The notes under the pieces were generated by a model. It had not been told where the DNA came from and made no database searches. It was given only the letters and a program-made list of their open reading frames with translations. Below are positions 30,818-40,202 of a stretch of DNA of 57,456 bases, one piece after another (the stretch's first letter is position 1; the number at the start of each line of letters is the position of its first letter). The DNA comes from a virus: IMG/VR virus record IMGVR_UViG_3300036823_000129, positions 1 to 57,456 of that record; one strand, given 5' to 3'. The translations under genes and the position numbers were made by a program.

Positions 30818-31683
30818 CAGGTTCCGAGGTAGTGGCCGAGCTCCACGAAGAGCGCGTCTGGCGGCATGGGTTTCTTGTCGCTAAGGCTGTTTGCGGCGTT
30901 GGAGAGGGCGCGGAGCGGTTCGACTCGGCTCGGGCGCTCCCTCCAGGCGCGTAGGAGCTCGTCGGCGCCCTCATCGAAGCTCACGTAGGTCGATAGCAGG
31001 CAGCCGAGCTGGTAGCGGCTGTAGAAGAGCTCCTCGTCCCAGCCGCCCATCCTGAGCCGGCGCCGGTACATCTCGATCGCCCGTTCCCACTGACCTGTCT
31101 CGCGAAGGGTCTGTGCGAGATAGAAGACCGAGCGGCTATCGGTCGGGTCACGTTCGACGGCCTGGTCGAGGAGCTGTAGGTAGGTGTCGGAGCGGCCTTC
31201 GCGTGTGCCTCCGTCGGCGCGGTGGGTGATCTTGAGGCTGGCGGTCGCTTCTTGGCGGAAGGGGCCGTCATGCTCGAGGTATTCGTGAACGGGCCCGATG
31301 TAGCGCCACCGGCCGTCATTTCGGATCAGCCGCGGCAGTTGGTGAATGGTTTCGCCGGTCCGGATGGTGACCATGTAGGCGTCGACGTCACCGGCGAGGT
31401 CTGGGATGTCCCCTTCGACCGTGTCGTCGGCGTCGATGATCAGCAGCCAGTCTCCACGCGAGGCGTTGAGCGCGCGGTTGCGGTTCGTGGCGAAGTCTGC
31501 CCAGTCGTGACGCTCGATCCGGCCGGGTAGATCGCCGAGCACGTACTTGGCGATCTTGCGCGTTCGGTCGGTCGAGCCGGTATCGCAGATCGTCCAGGAG
31601 TCGATAAGTGGCTTTGCCGACTGTAGGCAGCGCTCGATCACGTCGGCCTCGTTCTTGACGATCATGCAGAGTCCGACCGTCAC
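30817..31683 (-). CDS. Family 2 glycosyltransferase with TPR-like tail
   Basis: A 288-residue GT-A enzyme: GLCMIVKNEADVIERCLQS, the CDTGSTDRT motif, and DAD at 84-86 (LLIIDADD). The C-terminal half has helical repeats (FYLAQTLRETGQWERAIEMYRR). It transfers a sugar to an unknown acceptor. It lies inside the tail fibre genes, so tail or surface glycosylation is plausible. Confidence 0.85.
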   Translation of the reverse strand: MTVGLCMIVKNEADVIERCLQSAKPLIDSWTICDTGSTDRTRKIAKYVLGDLPGRIERHDWADFATNRNRALNASRGDWLLIIDADDTVEGDIPDLAGDVDAYMVTIRTGETIHQLPRLIRNDGRWRYIGPVHEYLEHDGPFRQEATASLKITHRADGGTREGRSDTYLQLLDQAVERDPTDSRSVFYLAQTLRETGQWERAIEMYRRRLRMGGWDEELFYSRYQLGCLLSTYVSFDEGADELLRAWRERPSRVEPLRALSNAANSLSDKKPMPPDALFVELGHYLGT

Positions 31684-32465
31684 AGGCCAGCCTGGTAATG
31701 GGCAAGCACCCGAGTCGCTGAGAGAGCGTTGCCGTTGTAAATGGCGACCTCGTCGATCGCGCCACTGAACCAGGTGTTGTCGGTTCGGTTTCGCGCGATA
31801 TACGTCCAGTCGAAGCTGGTGAAGCCACTGTTTGCGGTGTCGGTGGCGGTCGCAACTGAGACGCCGTCAACGTAGATCGTCCAGACCTTGCCGGTCGTCC
31901 TCGTAACGGCGATGTGATGTCGTTTGAGGTCGTTGTATTTCGGGGTGCTGGCGGGAGCGACGAGCCCGACGTTGCCGTTGCAGCGCATTACGATCTGCGC
32001 CGTCCCTGTTGCGCTTATCAGGATGTGGAGGATCTGGGGTGAGCCGCCTGTGCTGTTCCGAGCACACCAAAGGGATTGGCCGCCCGAGGCTGTCAGGCCG
32101 GGCCCGAGCATGAACCAGGCGTCGAACGACCACGCGGTTGTTGCTGTCGCGATCGAGGGAACGCTCGCGGTAAGGACGTCCTGCGTGCTCCCGTTGAAGA
32201 CAACAGCTGTGTTCGGATCGTTACCGAGCAACGAGGGGTAGCCGAGCGCCGGTGTGCCCTCATACGTGCCGGTGTTGCTGTTGCCTGAAGCATCGGCAGC
32301 GGAAGTACCGGTCAACTCCCCGAGCCTGTAGTAGGCGGTGGGGCTATCGGCGAGAACAGCGGCTTTGTAGGCCTCGATCGGGACGGAAGGCACCTGTGCT
32401 CGTGATGGCCGGAAGATCGAGGAGACCTGTCCGCTGACCCACATCTTTTTCTGGCTTGCGAGCAT
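31680..32465 (-). CDS. LamG-domain tail protein
   Basis: A 261-residue protein. Residues about 60-255 form a LamG/concanavalin-like domain (YRLGELTGTSAADASGN, WSFDAWFML, HHIAVTRTTGKVWTIYVDGV, GAIDEVAIYNGNAL). Such domains bind glycans in phage tail fibres. ATGA overlap with its neighbours. Likely part of the receptor-binding apparatus. Confidence 0.8.
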   Translation of the reverse strand: MLASQKKMWVSGQVSSIFRPSRAQVPSVPIEAYKAAVLADSPTAYYRLGELTGTSAADASGNSNTGTYEGTPALGYPSLLGNDPNTAVVFNGSTQDVLTASVPSIATATTAWSFDAWFMLGPGLTASGGQSLWCARNSTGGSPQILHILISATGTAQIVMRCNGNVGLVAPASTPKYNDLKRHHIAVTRTTGKVWTIYVDGVSVATATDTANSGFTSFDWTYIARNRTDNTWFSGAIDEVAIYNGNALSATRVLAHYQAGL

Positions 32466-32818
32466 CAGCTGATCCGGTTTGCGTAGCCCCAGATCACGAC
32501 GACGTTCGCGGCGTCGGCCGCGGCCTTTACGACCAGCGAGTTGCGAAGGATGAGGTCAGCGACAACGAGAGTGAGCCCAGCCTGGACGGGGATGGTCTGG
32601 ACGATCAAGTCGTCCGGGCTTGTCGATCCTCCCCAGCCGAGCGTGAGAATTCTGACCGCCGTGTCGCTGTTGTATGCGAACAGCGTGATGTTGTCGGGAA
32701 GGGTTGCGTCGCTTGTCGCGGCGTGGATCGTGGTTCCTGATCCAATGCTGGTCGCCGCGACCTTGATCCCGCGGCCATCGGTCGAGCCGCTCAGGACGAT
32801 CTTGCTGTACGCGCTCAT
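32465..32818 (-). CDS. Small tail-associated beta protein
   Basis: A 117-residue beta-rich protein ([30 protein letters not shown]-type strands). It occurs between collagen-like and LamG fibre genes and may be a fibre head or trimeric accessory. The start overlaps the collagen-like gene stop. Family not recognised. Confidence 0.55.
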   Translation of the reverse strand: MSAYSKIVLSGSTDGRGIKVAATSIGSGTTIHAATSDATLPDNITLFAYNSDTAVRILTLGWGGSTSPDDLIVQTIPVQAGLTLVVADLILRNSLVVKAAADAANVVVIWGYANRIS

Positions 32819-33582
32819 GCGTAGACCTCCACGCTGTTGATTAGGCTGGAGTCGTCGGGGTTGGCGACACCACTTCCGCCTGCCGCGCCGGTCGCGCCCG
32901 TGGCGCCTGTCGCACCTGAACCTGTGGCGCCTGTCGCTCCCGTAGCGCCCGTCGGACCGGTGCCTCCGGTTCCACCAGTCGCACCCGTAGCACCGGTCGC
33001 GCCTGCTCCGGTGCCTCCCGTAGCGCCCGTCGCGCCCGTGGCTCCGGTTCCACCAGTCCCTCCTGTGGCTCCGGTGTGCCCAGTGGCCCCAGTGCCGCCG
33101 GTCCCTCCGGTGCCGCCGGTCGCTCCGGTGATGCCAACCACCTCCGCCTTGAACGTCACGATTCCTGTCCCGGGGTCAAAGACGAGCGTTCCGATCCCGT
33201 CCCCGTCGCTCCCATTCGATGTGGGGAGGCGACTTGTCCCTGTCGCCGCGACAGTGCAAAGAGCGGCCGGAACTACCGTTACCTCCGACCCAGGCCCTGG
33301 GCTTGTCTCGCCGCCGGTCACCCCGCCGCGGAACTCCGTCAATCCATCGCCGCGAAGACGCACCGCGAACGGCTCCGCGCCGCTCCCGATGTTCGTCCAC
33401 GGCGACGTGAAGGGAGGCGGCCCGGGCGTCTGCCCGGTCGCGTAAGGCGAAGGGTTCGCCGCAAGGAGATCATCGACATCATCCACGCCCTCCGTTCCGA
33501 ACGTCACCCAGGGGCCGTCGATCGGGTCCGAACTCCCCGCCTGGTGGGTGTCGTTGTGTCTGCTTGGGAACCAGCGCGGCAT
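32815..33582 (-). CDS. Collagen-like tail fibre protein
   Basis: A 255-residue protein with an N-terminal globular part (about 1-150), a long run of Gly-x-Thr/Ala triplets (GATGGTGGT type, about residues 150-235) and a short C-terminal cap. Collagen-like shafts trimerise in many phage tail fibres. The DNA is a GC-rich 9-base-periodic repeat that could vary in length. It shares one base with the next gene. Confidence 0.85.
   Translation of the reverse strand: MPRWFPSRHNDTHQAGSSDPIDGPWVTFGTEGVDDVDDLLAANPSPYATGQTPGPPPFTSPWTNIGSGAEPFAVRLRGDGLTEFRGGVTGGETSPGPGSEVTVVPAALCTVAATGTSRLPTSNGSDGDGIGTLVFDPGTGIVTFKAEVVGITGATGGTGGTGGTGATGHTGATGGTGGTGATGATGATGGTGAGATGATGATGGTGGTGPTGATGATGATGSGATGATGATGAAGGSGVANPDDSSLINSVEVYA
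32860..33130 (-). repeat. Collagen-like triplet repeat in DNA
   Basis: A run of repeated 9-base units (mostly Gly-Xaa-Thr codons) encodes the collagen-like shaft. The DNA is low complexity on both strands; the opposite strand reads as PVAPVAPV-type open frames that are artefacts. Confidence 0.8.
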
Positions 33583-34982
33583 CAGTCACCGCTCCAAGGG
33601 CCCGTCGCGAACAACGCCGCCGGCGACAGATCCAACGTCAACGTCAAATCAGGTAGCAGCCCCGCCGCATTGAACGAATACGAGATCCCCTCCACGAAAA
33701 ACGACACCGCATCGAAGCCGCCACCACCGATATGCGTCGTGTTCACGATCACCACGTCCCCGAGCTCGACGTTGCAGAGGAAGTTCCAGTGCGCCTCCCC
33801 ATTCGGCTTTGACGGGTCGATCTGCTTGAAGGTCGCCTGCTGGATCGCTGTCAAAGGAGCCGACGCGCACGTCACAAGCCACTGCCCGTAGGCAGCGCAC
33901 TCGTCGTTCGCGTTGTTCCCGGTCAGGATCCCGTCGGCGACATACAGGCCGGTCGCGCTCGCCGCGCTCGACGACTGGGGCCCGTACTTCCCGATCGACG
34001 TCGGGTTGTAGATCAGCTGCCCCTGCCGGAAGATCCCGCCGCCCAGGTCAACCGGTGCCCCGGAGCCCGCGATCTCGGAGTTCAGGATCCCCTGCGGCGT
34101 GAAGAGCGCACTGTTGACGACCTTCGAGATCGGCCGGCCAACCGTGAACGGGTCGCGGTAGAGCAGCGCGAACCCGCTGTTCCCGGCCACCGCCGGGCCG
34201 TCGCCGACATGCCACACGTTGACGAAGTCACCGTAATCGGACGGGTGGAACCGTGAGAGCCGCCCCAGGAACCGATAGATCCCCTCTTTCGTTATGAAGT
34301 GGTTCGCGACGTTCGGGAACTCCGCGTTCGCGGCGTCCTGCAACGCGCCCAGGAACGTGTAGCCGGGTGAATAAACACTCGGCTGCATGTGCACGTTGCC
34401 GCTGAACACCGCGGCGAGATCCGCCGGGAACGAGCTGAGGCCGGCGGTGATCGCGTAGTCGTTCAGGAGCGCGTTGATGCGGTCGTTGACGGCCTGGTAG
34501 GCGTAGGTGGTGTTGCCGCTCGAGTTCTGGGTGCTGGCGCCGCTGTCGGTGTCGTCGAAGTCGAGTCCCGGCGGGATCTCCGCGTTCGCGAACAGCGAGA
34601 ACAGGTCGAGCGCGGGGATCTGGACGCGGTTGGTGCGGGTGCCCTGGTCGTAGATGTTCGGCTGAACATCCTGGGTGAGGCCGCGGTAGATCGTCACCGG
34701 GTTGCCGGTGAACTGGTTCACGAGCCTGACCCGCAGCGGGGCGTTCGGGTCGAGGATCCCGAAAGGCCCGTCGACGCTCGTGGGGTCGAGCGCACCGACC
34801 TTGTCGACCGCCGTGACGGTCGCCTGCCCGGCCTGCGTCTGATCGGTGAAGTAGTTCCGTCCCCGCTGGGTCGTCACCGCTGGGATCGCGACCCCGTCGA
34901 CGGAGTCGAGAGCAACCCAGTCCGGGGACGCGTCAAGAGCGGCCGCGCCGTACGCAGCCTCGACAGTCACGACGTCCGTCAA
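33582..34982 (-). CDS. Minor tail protein
   Basis: A 466-residue protein directly after the tape measure gene, where siphovirus distal tail and tail-hub proteins lie. It begins with short strands and turns ([20 protein letters not shown]), with [11 protein letters not shown] near the end. The order and size suggest a baseplate hub-like component, but the motif evidence is moderate. It starts one base from the tape measure stop. Confidence 0.65.
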   Translation of the reverse strand: MTDVVTVEAAYGAAALDASPDWVALDSVDGVAIPAVTTQRGRNYFTDQTQAGQATVTAVDKVGALDPTSVDGPFGILDPNAPLRVRLVNQFTGNPVTIYRGLTQDVQPNIYDQGTRTNRVQIPALDLFSLFANAEIPPGLDFDDTDSGASTQNSSGNTTYAYQAVNDRINALLNDYAITAGLSSFPADLAAVFSGNVHMQPSVYSPGYTFLGALQDAANAEFPNVANHFITKEGIYRFLGRLSRFHPSDYGDFVNVWHVGDGPAVAGNSGFALLYRDPFTVGRPISKVVNSALFTPQGILNSEIAGSGAPVDLGGGIFRQGQLIYNPTSIGKYGPQSSSAASATGLYVADGILTGNNANDECAAYGQWLVTCASAPLTAIQQATFKQIDPSKPNGEAHWNFLCNVELGDVVIVNTTHIGGGGFDAVSFFVEGISYSFNAAGLLPDLTLTLDLSPAALFATGPWSGD

Positions 34983-34983
34983 C

Positions 34984-37900
34984 TCAGGGCGCCATCAGAG
35001 CGCGCCCACCGAACGGGCCGCTCGAGCTAGCCGCCATCGCATGCGAGGTGTGCTGGATCTTCTGGATCACCTTCGTCACGATCTCGTCGGCGTTCGAGCC
35101 GGTGACGTGGAAGACGTACTGCGATGTGCCTGGCACCGAGAGCCCCTGCACGCCCATTCCGGTGGGGAGACGGCCGCCGTGCGCCATCAGCTGCGCGATC
35201 CGCATCTCGTCGGCCTTCTTCGCGCCGGCCGGGACGTGGAGCATCGCGGCGATCTTCGATGCGCTCAACGTCTTCGCATATCCCCGCGTGACGCCCTGCC
35301 CCAGAACCTGGTTCTGCTGCGCGATGTCGTCGTAGATCGCGATCTGCCCCTGCAGGCTCAGCGTGTGCGCCTTCAGGAGCTTCTCATCCCATTTCTTGAT
35401 CGCGAGAGCGGCCTGGACGTCCTGTTCGCTCGTGGCGCCCTGATCACTCGACGAGGCCTGCGCGGCGGCGAGCTGCAGAGGCAGCGGAACCTGCGGGTTG
35501 TTGCGGAGGTTGTTGAGCTGTCCGCGCGCGGTCGCGGCGTGTTGCCGCGCGTCGTTCCTCTGGGTCGGCGTGAGCTCCTTGTTCGCGGCTTCGCTCTCGT
35601 AGCCGGCGATCAGGTTCCTGAGTGCGGCCTCCTGCCCGGCGACGTTCCCCTTCGACGCTTTCGCCTGCGCGACCCGTGCTTTGAGGCCGGAGATGATCGT
35701 GGATTCGTAGGTGAGGGCGTCCTTCAGTGCGGCGGCGTTCTCGCCCTTCTTCGCCGCGACCGCCTCGGCGGCGTACCGGGCACGCTCGGCCGCCGTCAGC
35801 TTCGAGTCCTTCGCCTCGTCCTTGAAGAACGTGATCTCGGCGTCCCTGGCTTTCGAGTCGGCCGTGGAGGGCTTCCCGTCATGGCCGGTGCCGCCGGCAG
35901 CGGAGACGGCGGTGATCAGCGACTCCGCATGAGTTGAGACACCGGACGCGTACTCCCGTTGGGCCTTCGCCGCGGCCGCCTTCTTCTTGTTGCTCGCCGA
36001 CGTGGTTTTGGTCGTCGCGGACTTGATCGAGGCCTCGGTCGCCGAGCGGTCTGTCCCGTATTGCTGCAGCAGCGAGAGGTACTTCGTCTTCGTGATCTTC
36101 CCGTCCGCGAACGCTTTCTGGGCGTCGGCGAGCTGCTTGTCATCCATCGCGAGCTTCTCCTTGAGCAGCGCGACGTTGTTCGGGTCGAGATACAGCCCGG
36201 CCTGGATCTGCTCCGCCTTCGTGAGCTTCGGCGCGGCCGCCGTCGTGGCCGTCGGCGACGTTTTCCCGCCATAGCCCTTCATCTTCTCGAGCTGGCCGTT
36301 CAGCTCGTTGATCTGCTTCGGCGTCCAGCCGGCCGAGAACGCCTGCAGGTCTTCGGCCGTCACGTTCGGGTTCAGGTTCAGCGACGAGATCTTCTGGTCG
36401 GCGACCTGGAGGTAGTCGGCGTTGCTCGCGAAGTACGGCTTCAGCTTCACGATCTGCGCGAGCGTGATCCCCGAGATGACGTCGACGTCGTCCGAGGTCA
36501 GGTTGTGCCGGTTCATTCCGCCCGCGGTCGCTTTCTTCCTGAGCGCGTTGTATTCGGTGGTGCTGGTCGGGCCGGTCGGGATGATGCTGTCGCCGGTGAT
36601 CGCCGCGCCGAGCTTCGCGGCGCCGAGCGCCGCCTGCGTGTCGACTCCGCCGAGGCCGGGGATCCCCGCGAGCGCGTTACCGACGGTGTTCCCGAACACC
36701 TTGTCGAGGACGCCCTTGCCGGCGCTGCTCTTCGGGACGATGTCGAGGATCAGCGTCGCGACGAACGCCTTCGCGGCCAGGCCCAGCAACCCCGCCCTCA
36801 GCCCCGCGACCTTCCCCTCAGCCGTGACCGCGCTCGCTCCGAGCCCCGCGACCTCAGCGTCGGTCTTGGCGAGCGCCGGACCGGCTCTCACGGGGATCGT
36901 CGTGAACGCTGTCCCGATGCTCTTCACCGCCCGGGTGGCCGCGGCGGCGCCGAGGATCACGGGGCCACCGACGGCGAGCAGCCCGACGACGATCCCGATG
37001 TCCTGCTTCACCGGGCCGGGAAGACCGGAGAACGCGCCGGCGATCTCGGTGACGCCGTTCGCGACCTTCGTGACCGTCGGAAGGATCGCGTTGCCCAGCC
37101 CGATGAGGATCGCCTCCATCTCCGCGATGTCACGGTGGAACGACGCCGCGGCGGTGTGCTGCTGCTCAGCCTCGCTCGACGTCAGTTTCCCGGTGCTCGC
37201 GATCACCTGGTTGACCTTCTGCGCGTACCCCGAGACGGGCGCGTCAAGTGACTGGACGAGCGTGATGATCGCCGAGCTCTGCCGTGACCGCCCGAACGCA
37301 GACGCCAAGTCCTGCTCGCCCTGCACCTTCCCGACGCTGTCGACGCCCTCCTTCAGCCGTTGAAGCGCGAGGAGCAGCCCATTCGGTTTCTGCAGATCGA
37401 TCGCGAGCTCGTTCGCGCCGATCCCCATCGCCGCCAACGCCTTCTGAGCGACAGGGGCGGGATCTGACATCAGCTTCAGCGTCGCGCCGAGCCTCGTGGC
37501 TGCCTGCTGCGCCGGCACGCCGCGGTCGACGAGCACATCGAGGGCGGCGCCGACCTCGGTCAGGCTCACACCGACGAGCTTCGCGTTACTCAGGAGCCCG
37601 GTGCCGAGCGCGTCGGTCAGGTCTTGCATCGTCATCGCGCCGCCGCCGACGATCGCGTTCAGGGTGCCCATCGCCTGCTGGTAATCCTGGGCGCCCTTGA
37701 CGTTCGACACGATCGCGCCACCGAGTGCGTTCGCGGTGTCGGTCAGGTTCGCCTGCCCGAGCGCCGCCGCGTTCGACGCGACCTTCAACGCGTTGATCGC
37801 CGCGGTACCGCGCAGCCCGCGGGACTCGAGGTAGTAGAGCGCGTTCGCGAGCTCAAGCGGGCCCTGCTGCGCCCCGCCCTTCGCGAGCGCGAGGACAGCG

Positions 37901-38328
37901 CCGTTCATCTTCTGCACCTCGGTCGCTGACGCGCCCGCCTGCGTCTGGATCCGAAGCATCGCCGACTGGAAATCGGTGCCGAGCTTCACCGCCGCGAACC
38001 CGGCGAGCAGCACCGGCGCCGTCACGAACGTCGTCAGGGTCCGCCCGATCTGCGACGCAGCCTCGAGCTGCGACGCCTTCAACGAGTCGATCGTCTTCTG
38101 GTACCGCAGCGTCGCGTTCGCCGCACCCAACGTGCCGGCGCCGTACCTGTCCATGGAAAGCGCGAGCTTGTCCTGGGCCGACGCGAGCTCGAGCGTCGAA
38201 ACCGACATCCCCTTGAACGCCGACAGGTATGTCTTCGCGAAGTCCTCGGTCGCGCCCGCGGCCCGGCCGAGAGCAGCCTCGAGCGGCGCGGAGTTCCCGA
38301 TGATGTCAACGCCGGCACGGAGGGTCAT
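34984..38328 (-). CDS. Tail tape measure protein
   Basis: A 1114-residue protein, the largest in the window. The N-terminal third matches the TP901-1 type tape measure domain (AAVKLGTDFQSAMLRIQTQAG, LELANALYYLESRGL, VGVSLTEVGAALDVLVDRG). The middle has hydrophobic segments (VGLLAVGGPVILGAAAATRAV) and the rest is helical coiled coil. It sets tail length and is delivered with DNA. RBS TGGAGG lies before the ATG. Located downstream of the frameshifted chaperone genes, as expected. Confidence 0.95.
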   Translation of the reverse strand: MTLRAGVDIIGNSAPLEAALGRAAGATEDFAKTYLSAFKGMSVSTLELASAQDKLALSMDRYGAGTLGAANATLRYQKTIDSLKASQLEAASQIGRTLTTFVTAPVLLAGFAAVKLGTDFQSAMLRIQTQAGASATEVQKMNGAVLALAKGGAQQGPLELANALYYLESRGLRGTAAINALKVASNAAALGQANLTDTANALGGAIVSNVKGAQDYQQAMGTLNAIVGGGAMTMQDLTDALGTGLLSNAKLVGVSLTEVGAALDVLVDRGVPAQQAATRLGATLKLMSDPAPVAQKALAAMGIGANELAIDLQKPNGLLLALQRLKEGVDSVGKVQGEQDLASAFGRSRQSSAIITLVQSLDAPVSGYAQKVNQVIASTGKLTSSEAEQQHTAAASFHRDIAEMEAILIGLGNAILPTVTKVANGVTEIAGAFSGLPGPVKQDIGIVVGLLAVGGPVILGAAAATRAVKSIGTAFTTIPVRAGPALAKTDAEVAGLGASAVTAEGKVAGLRAGLLGLAAKAFVATLILDIVPKSSAGKGVLDKVFGNTVGNALAGIPGLGGVDTQAALGAAKLGAAITGDSIIPTGPTSTTEYNALRKKATAGGMNRHNLTSDDVDVISGITLAQIVKLKPYFASNADYLQVADQKISSLNLNPNVTAEDLQAFSAGWTPKQINELNGQLEKMKGYGGKTSPTATTAAAPKLTKAEQIQAGLYLDPNNVALLKEKLAMDDKQLADAQKAFADGKITKTKYLSLLQQYGTDRSATEASIKSATTKTTSASNKKKAAAAKAQREYASGVSTHAESLITAVSAAGGTGHDGKPSTADSKARDAEITFFKDEAKDSKLTAAERARYAAEAVAAKKGENAAALKDALTYESTIISGLKARVAQAKASKGNVAGQEAALRNLIAGYESEAANKELTPTQRNDARQHAATARGQLNNLRNNPQVPLPLQLAAAQASSSDQGATSEQDVQAALAIKKWDEKLLKAHTLSLQGQIAIYDDIAQQNQVLGQGVTRGYAKTLSASKIAAMLHVPAGAKKADEMRIAQLMAHGGRLPTGMGVQGLSVPGTSQYVFHVTGSNADEIVTKVIQKIQHTSHAMAASSSGPFGGRALMAP

Positions 38329-38360
38329 ACCGACCTCCAGACCTGCGAAAATCCGAGGCT

Positions 38361-38828
38361 GTGGCAGCTAATCCAGACCGACTGATCAAGGGGCTTCCGG
38401 CCACGGAGTATTTCGCTCGTTACCGCGAAGAGCACCGCGAGGAGATACGCGCCAAAGGCCGCGAGCGTCAGCTCAAGAAGAACCGCCAGGCCGGCATGTT
38501 CGAGAGCGGCTCTCCCGAACACAGAGAGCGGATGCGCCAGTGTCGTAAGGCAAAGGGCGAAGAGCACGGCAACTGGAAGGGCGACGACGTCGGATATGAC
38601 GCCCTTCACGACTGGGTTAAACGGAACAAGCCGCGTACCGGAATCTGCGAGGCCTGCGGTAAAAAGCCGAGGACGTGGACGCATCTTGCGAACGTGTCGG
38701 GCGAGTACCGCCGCGATGTCGCCGACTTCATTGAGTTGTGTGCGTCCTGTCATAAGAAGCGCGACCTGGCCGAGACGCGAGGGGCGAGAGAGCGGTTCGA
38801 GCGGCGGGTAGCGACCACGCCCGTCTAG
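38361..38828 (+). CDS. HNH endonuclease inserted antisense in tail operon
   Basis: A 155-residue HNH-type protein on the plus strand within leftward genes. It has a basic N-terminus, then GNWKGDDVGYDALHDWVKRN, a GICEACGKKPRTWTHLANVSG core and a closing LCASCHKKRD. Its 3' end overlaps the end of the chaperone GT frame. It lies between the chaperone and tape measure genes. Typical of mobile HNH enzymes that settle in intergenic sites. Confidence 0.8.
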   Translation: MAANPDRLIKGLPATEYFARYREEHREEIRAKGRERQLKKNRQAGMFESGSPEHRERMRQCRKAKGEEHGNWKGDDVGYDALHDWVKRNKPRTGICEACGKKPRTWTHLANVSGEYRRDVADFIELCASCHKKRDLAETRGARERFERRVATTPV

Positions 38829-39333
38829 GCCTCTTTCGCCATCGCGCGGAGCAGGTCGACCGCGCCCATCAGCTGGTAGGGGGTCAGGTCGCCTATGTCT
38901 GCGGGCCTGAGGTGGCAGATGTGTCCGAGCCCTGCTGACCAGTACGACTCGGGTCGCTCTCCGGGCTGCCCGACGAGCTGCTCGAAGTCGCGCCAGAACC
39001 CTCGGGTGAGTCGGCGCTGCTTTCGGGCAGCTCTGAGGCTGGGGGGCCGGCATCAGCGTCCTCTTCATCACCGGCGAAGACGAGGGCGATCGACCCGTGC
39101 GGCGCGTCCCAGAGCTCGTCGACGTTCACGTCCTTGTCGGCCCGCCGGAGCGCAAGCAGCGCGTACGACACCCAGAGGGCAGGGTCTTTCGCGAGGAACG
39201 CGTCGAGGAGCTCCCCGTACCGCAATCCGGTGAGGAGCTTGATCTCGTGGTACTCGCGGTTCGTGATCGATGACGGCTCGAGCTCGTAGACGCCGTCGAC
39301 CTTCTTGCCGACACCGGTGATGCTGATCTCCAC
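38825..39333 (-). CDS. Tail assembly chaperone GT fusion (-1 frameshift)
   Basis: Reading from GTG 39333, a -1 slip at CCCCCCA (39046-39040) continues in another frame as FWRDFEQLVG...YWSAGLGHICHL...PYQLMGAVDLLRAM, ending TAG at 38825. The extended protein would be 169 residues. Two chaperone forms made by -1 frameshifting upstream of the tape measure gene are the established siphovirus arrangement. The C-terminal part of the T segment resembles other actinophage chaperones. Confidence 0.85.
38893..39333 (-). CDS. Tail assembly chaperone G
   Basis: The non-shifted product, 146 residues. It starts with GTG after AGGAGG. The first 90 residues are folded (ISITGVGKKVDGVYELEPSS, YGELLDAFLAKDPALWVSYALL), followed by a Ser/Gly/Glu-rich tail. 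It binds the tape measure protein during tail assembly. Confidence 0.85.
   Translation of the reverse strand: MEISITGVGKKVDGVYELEPSSITNREYHEIKLLTGLRYGELLDAFLAKDPALWVSYALLALRRADKDVNVDELWDAPHGSIALVFAGDEEDADAGPPASELPESSADSPEGSGATSSSSSGSPESDPSRTGQQGSDTSATSGPQT
39040..39046 (-). promoter_or_regulatory. -1 ribosomal slippery site CCCCCCA
   Basis: In the zero frame the codons are GGC CCC CCA. Moving back one base re-pairs as CCC CCC. The window downstream in the -1 frame then gives the T extension with no stop until 38825. A slippery heptamer in this place is expected for this gene class. Confidence 0.8.
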
Positions 39334-39344
39334 TGGCTTGCCTC

Positions 39345-39710
39345 CTAGGTTCCGTGGCTGGCGACGATCGCAGCGATCCGGCCTTCGAGCCCGGCGACAG
39401 CGCCTTCGAGCTTCGCGTCGCGTGCCGGCAACATCGCGTGGGTGACCATCAGCGCCCCGAAGTCGGGCCGCTTCCCGGTCGTTTTCCGGAGCGCCTGCTC
39501 GACCCGGACGAGCCCGCCGGCGCGGACGCGCTCCTGGAACCCGGCGGCGCTGGCCGTGCTGTACCGCCAGAACCGCCGGGTTGCGTCGTCGCGGACCTCG
39601 CCGCCGACGAGCAGGAGCTCCTCTTTGACCGCCGCGGCGCACTCCACTCCGATCGTCTCGAACGTCCTCGCGAGGTTGAGGAGCGGCGTGATGTTCGCGG
39701 GCCCGATCAG
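39345..39710 (-). CDS. Tail or head-tail protein before chaperones
   Basis: A helical protein between the tail tube and chaperone genes. The open frame begins with GTG at 39647, giving 100 residues, but continuing upstream gives LIGPANITPLLNLARTFETIG, which reads as a natural N-terminus if it starts with CTG at 39708-39710 (CTGA overlap with the tube gene stop). That would make 121 residues. I list the longer form. Function unknown. Confidence 0.5.
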   Translation of the reverse strand: MIGPANITPLLNLARTFETIGVECAAAVKEELLLVGGEVRDDATRRFWRYSTASAAGFQERVRAGGLVRVEQALRKTTGKRPDFGALMVTHAMLPARDAKLEGAVAGLEGRIAAIVASHGT

Positions 39711-40120
39711 GTCGTGACCCGGTCGACGAGACCGATCACCTTGAACGTGGTCTGGCTCTTCGAGAGCGCGCCGACCTGGCCGTTGACCGGGTCGTAGTTG
39801 AAGAGCTTCGCGGTCATGCGGTAGCTCGGGTTCTCGTCCGAGACCGCCCCCTGGAAGTTCTGGTAGGTGATCTCGAACTCGTCCTCGTCGCGGTAGAGCG
39901 GGAAGAGGGTGTCGGTGACGGAGCCGCTGTCCTCGTCGTTCATGAACTCGACGACGCAGCCCTCGTCTGCGAGGCCGTGGACCCAGTCGTGGCCGCCGCC
40001 GGCGTTCAGGCCGGTCGCGTCGATCTGGTCCTTCGTGAGCGGGATGTCGATCGACGTGACGTGATCGGACAGATCGACGCCGGCGATCTCGAGGACGCCT
40101 TCCTTGACTACGAACTTCAT
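39707..40120 (-). CDS. Major tail (tube) protein
   Basis: A 137-residue protein matching the size of siphovirus tail tube proteins. It begins VKEGVLEIAGVDLSDHVTSIDI and has EDEFEITYQNF and FNYDPVNGQVG strands. It lies between the tail terminator and chaperone genes, which is the usual order. RBS AAGGAGA precedes the ATG. Confidence 0.75.
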   Translation of the reverse strand: MKFVVKEGVLEIAGVDLSDHVTSIDIPLTKDQIDATGLNAGGGHDWVHGLADEGCVVEFMNDEDSGSVTDTLFPLYRDEDEFEITYQNFQGAVSDENPSYRMTAKLFNYDPVNGQVGALSKSQTTFKVIGLVDRVTT

Positions 40121-40150
40121 CTGAGTGTCTCCTTCGGGTTAGCGGGCACG

Positions 40151-40171
40151 AAAAAGCCCGCTTGCGCGGGC
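40151..40171 (-). terminator. Rho-independent-type hairpin before tail tube gene
   Basis: Read on the minus strand, GCCCGC-GCAA-GCGGGC is followed by TTTTT. It lies in an 82-base gap between the tail terminator gene and the tube gene. No separate promoter is seen after it, so it may be a partial terminator or a 5' stabiliser of the tube mRNA. Confidence 0.75.
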
Positions 40172-40202
40172 CGGGAACTTGCGGTCATGGCGGCAGGTGG
40201 TT

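Noticed and set aside
32837-33445. PVAPVAP repeat protein on the plus strand
   Set aside because: It is the complement of the collagen-like Gly-x-Thr repeat and has no start context or neighbours.
38325-39071. Minus-strand 248-residue frame covering the HNH region
   Set aside because: The HNH protein on the plus strand has strong motifs, and the minus frame conflicts with the chaperone frameshift product.
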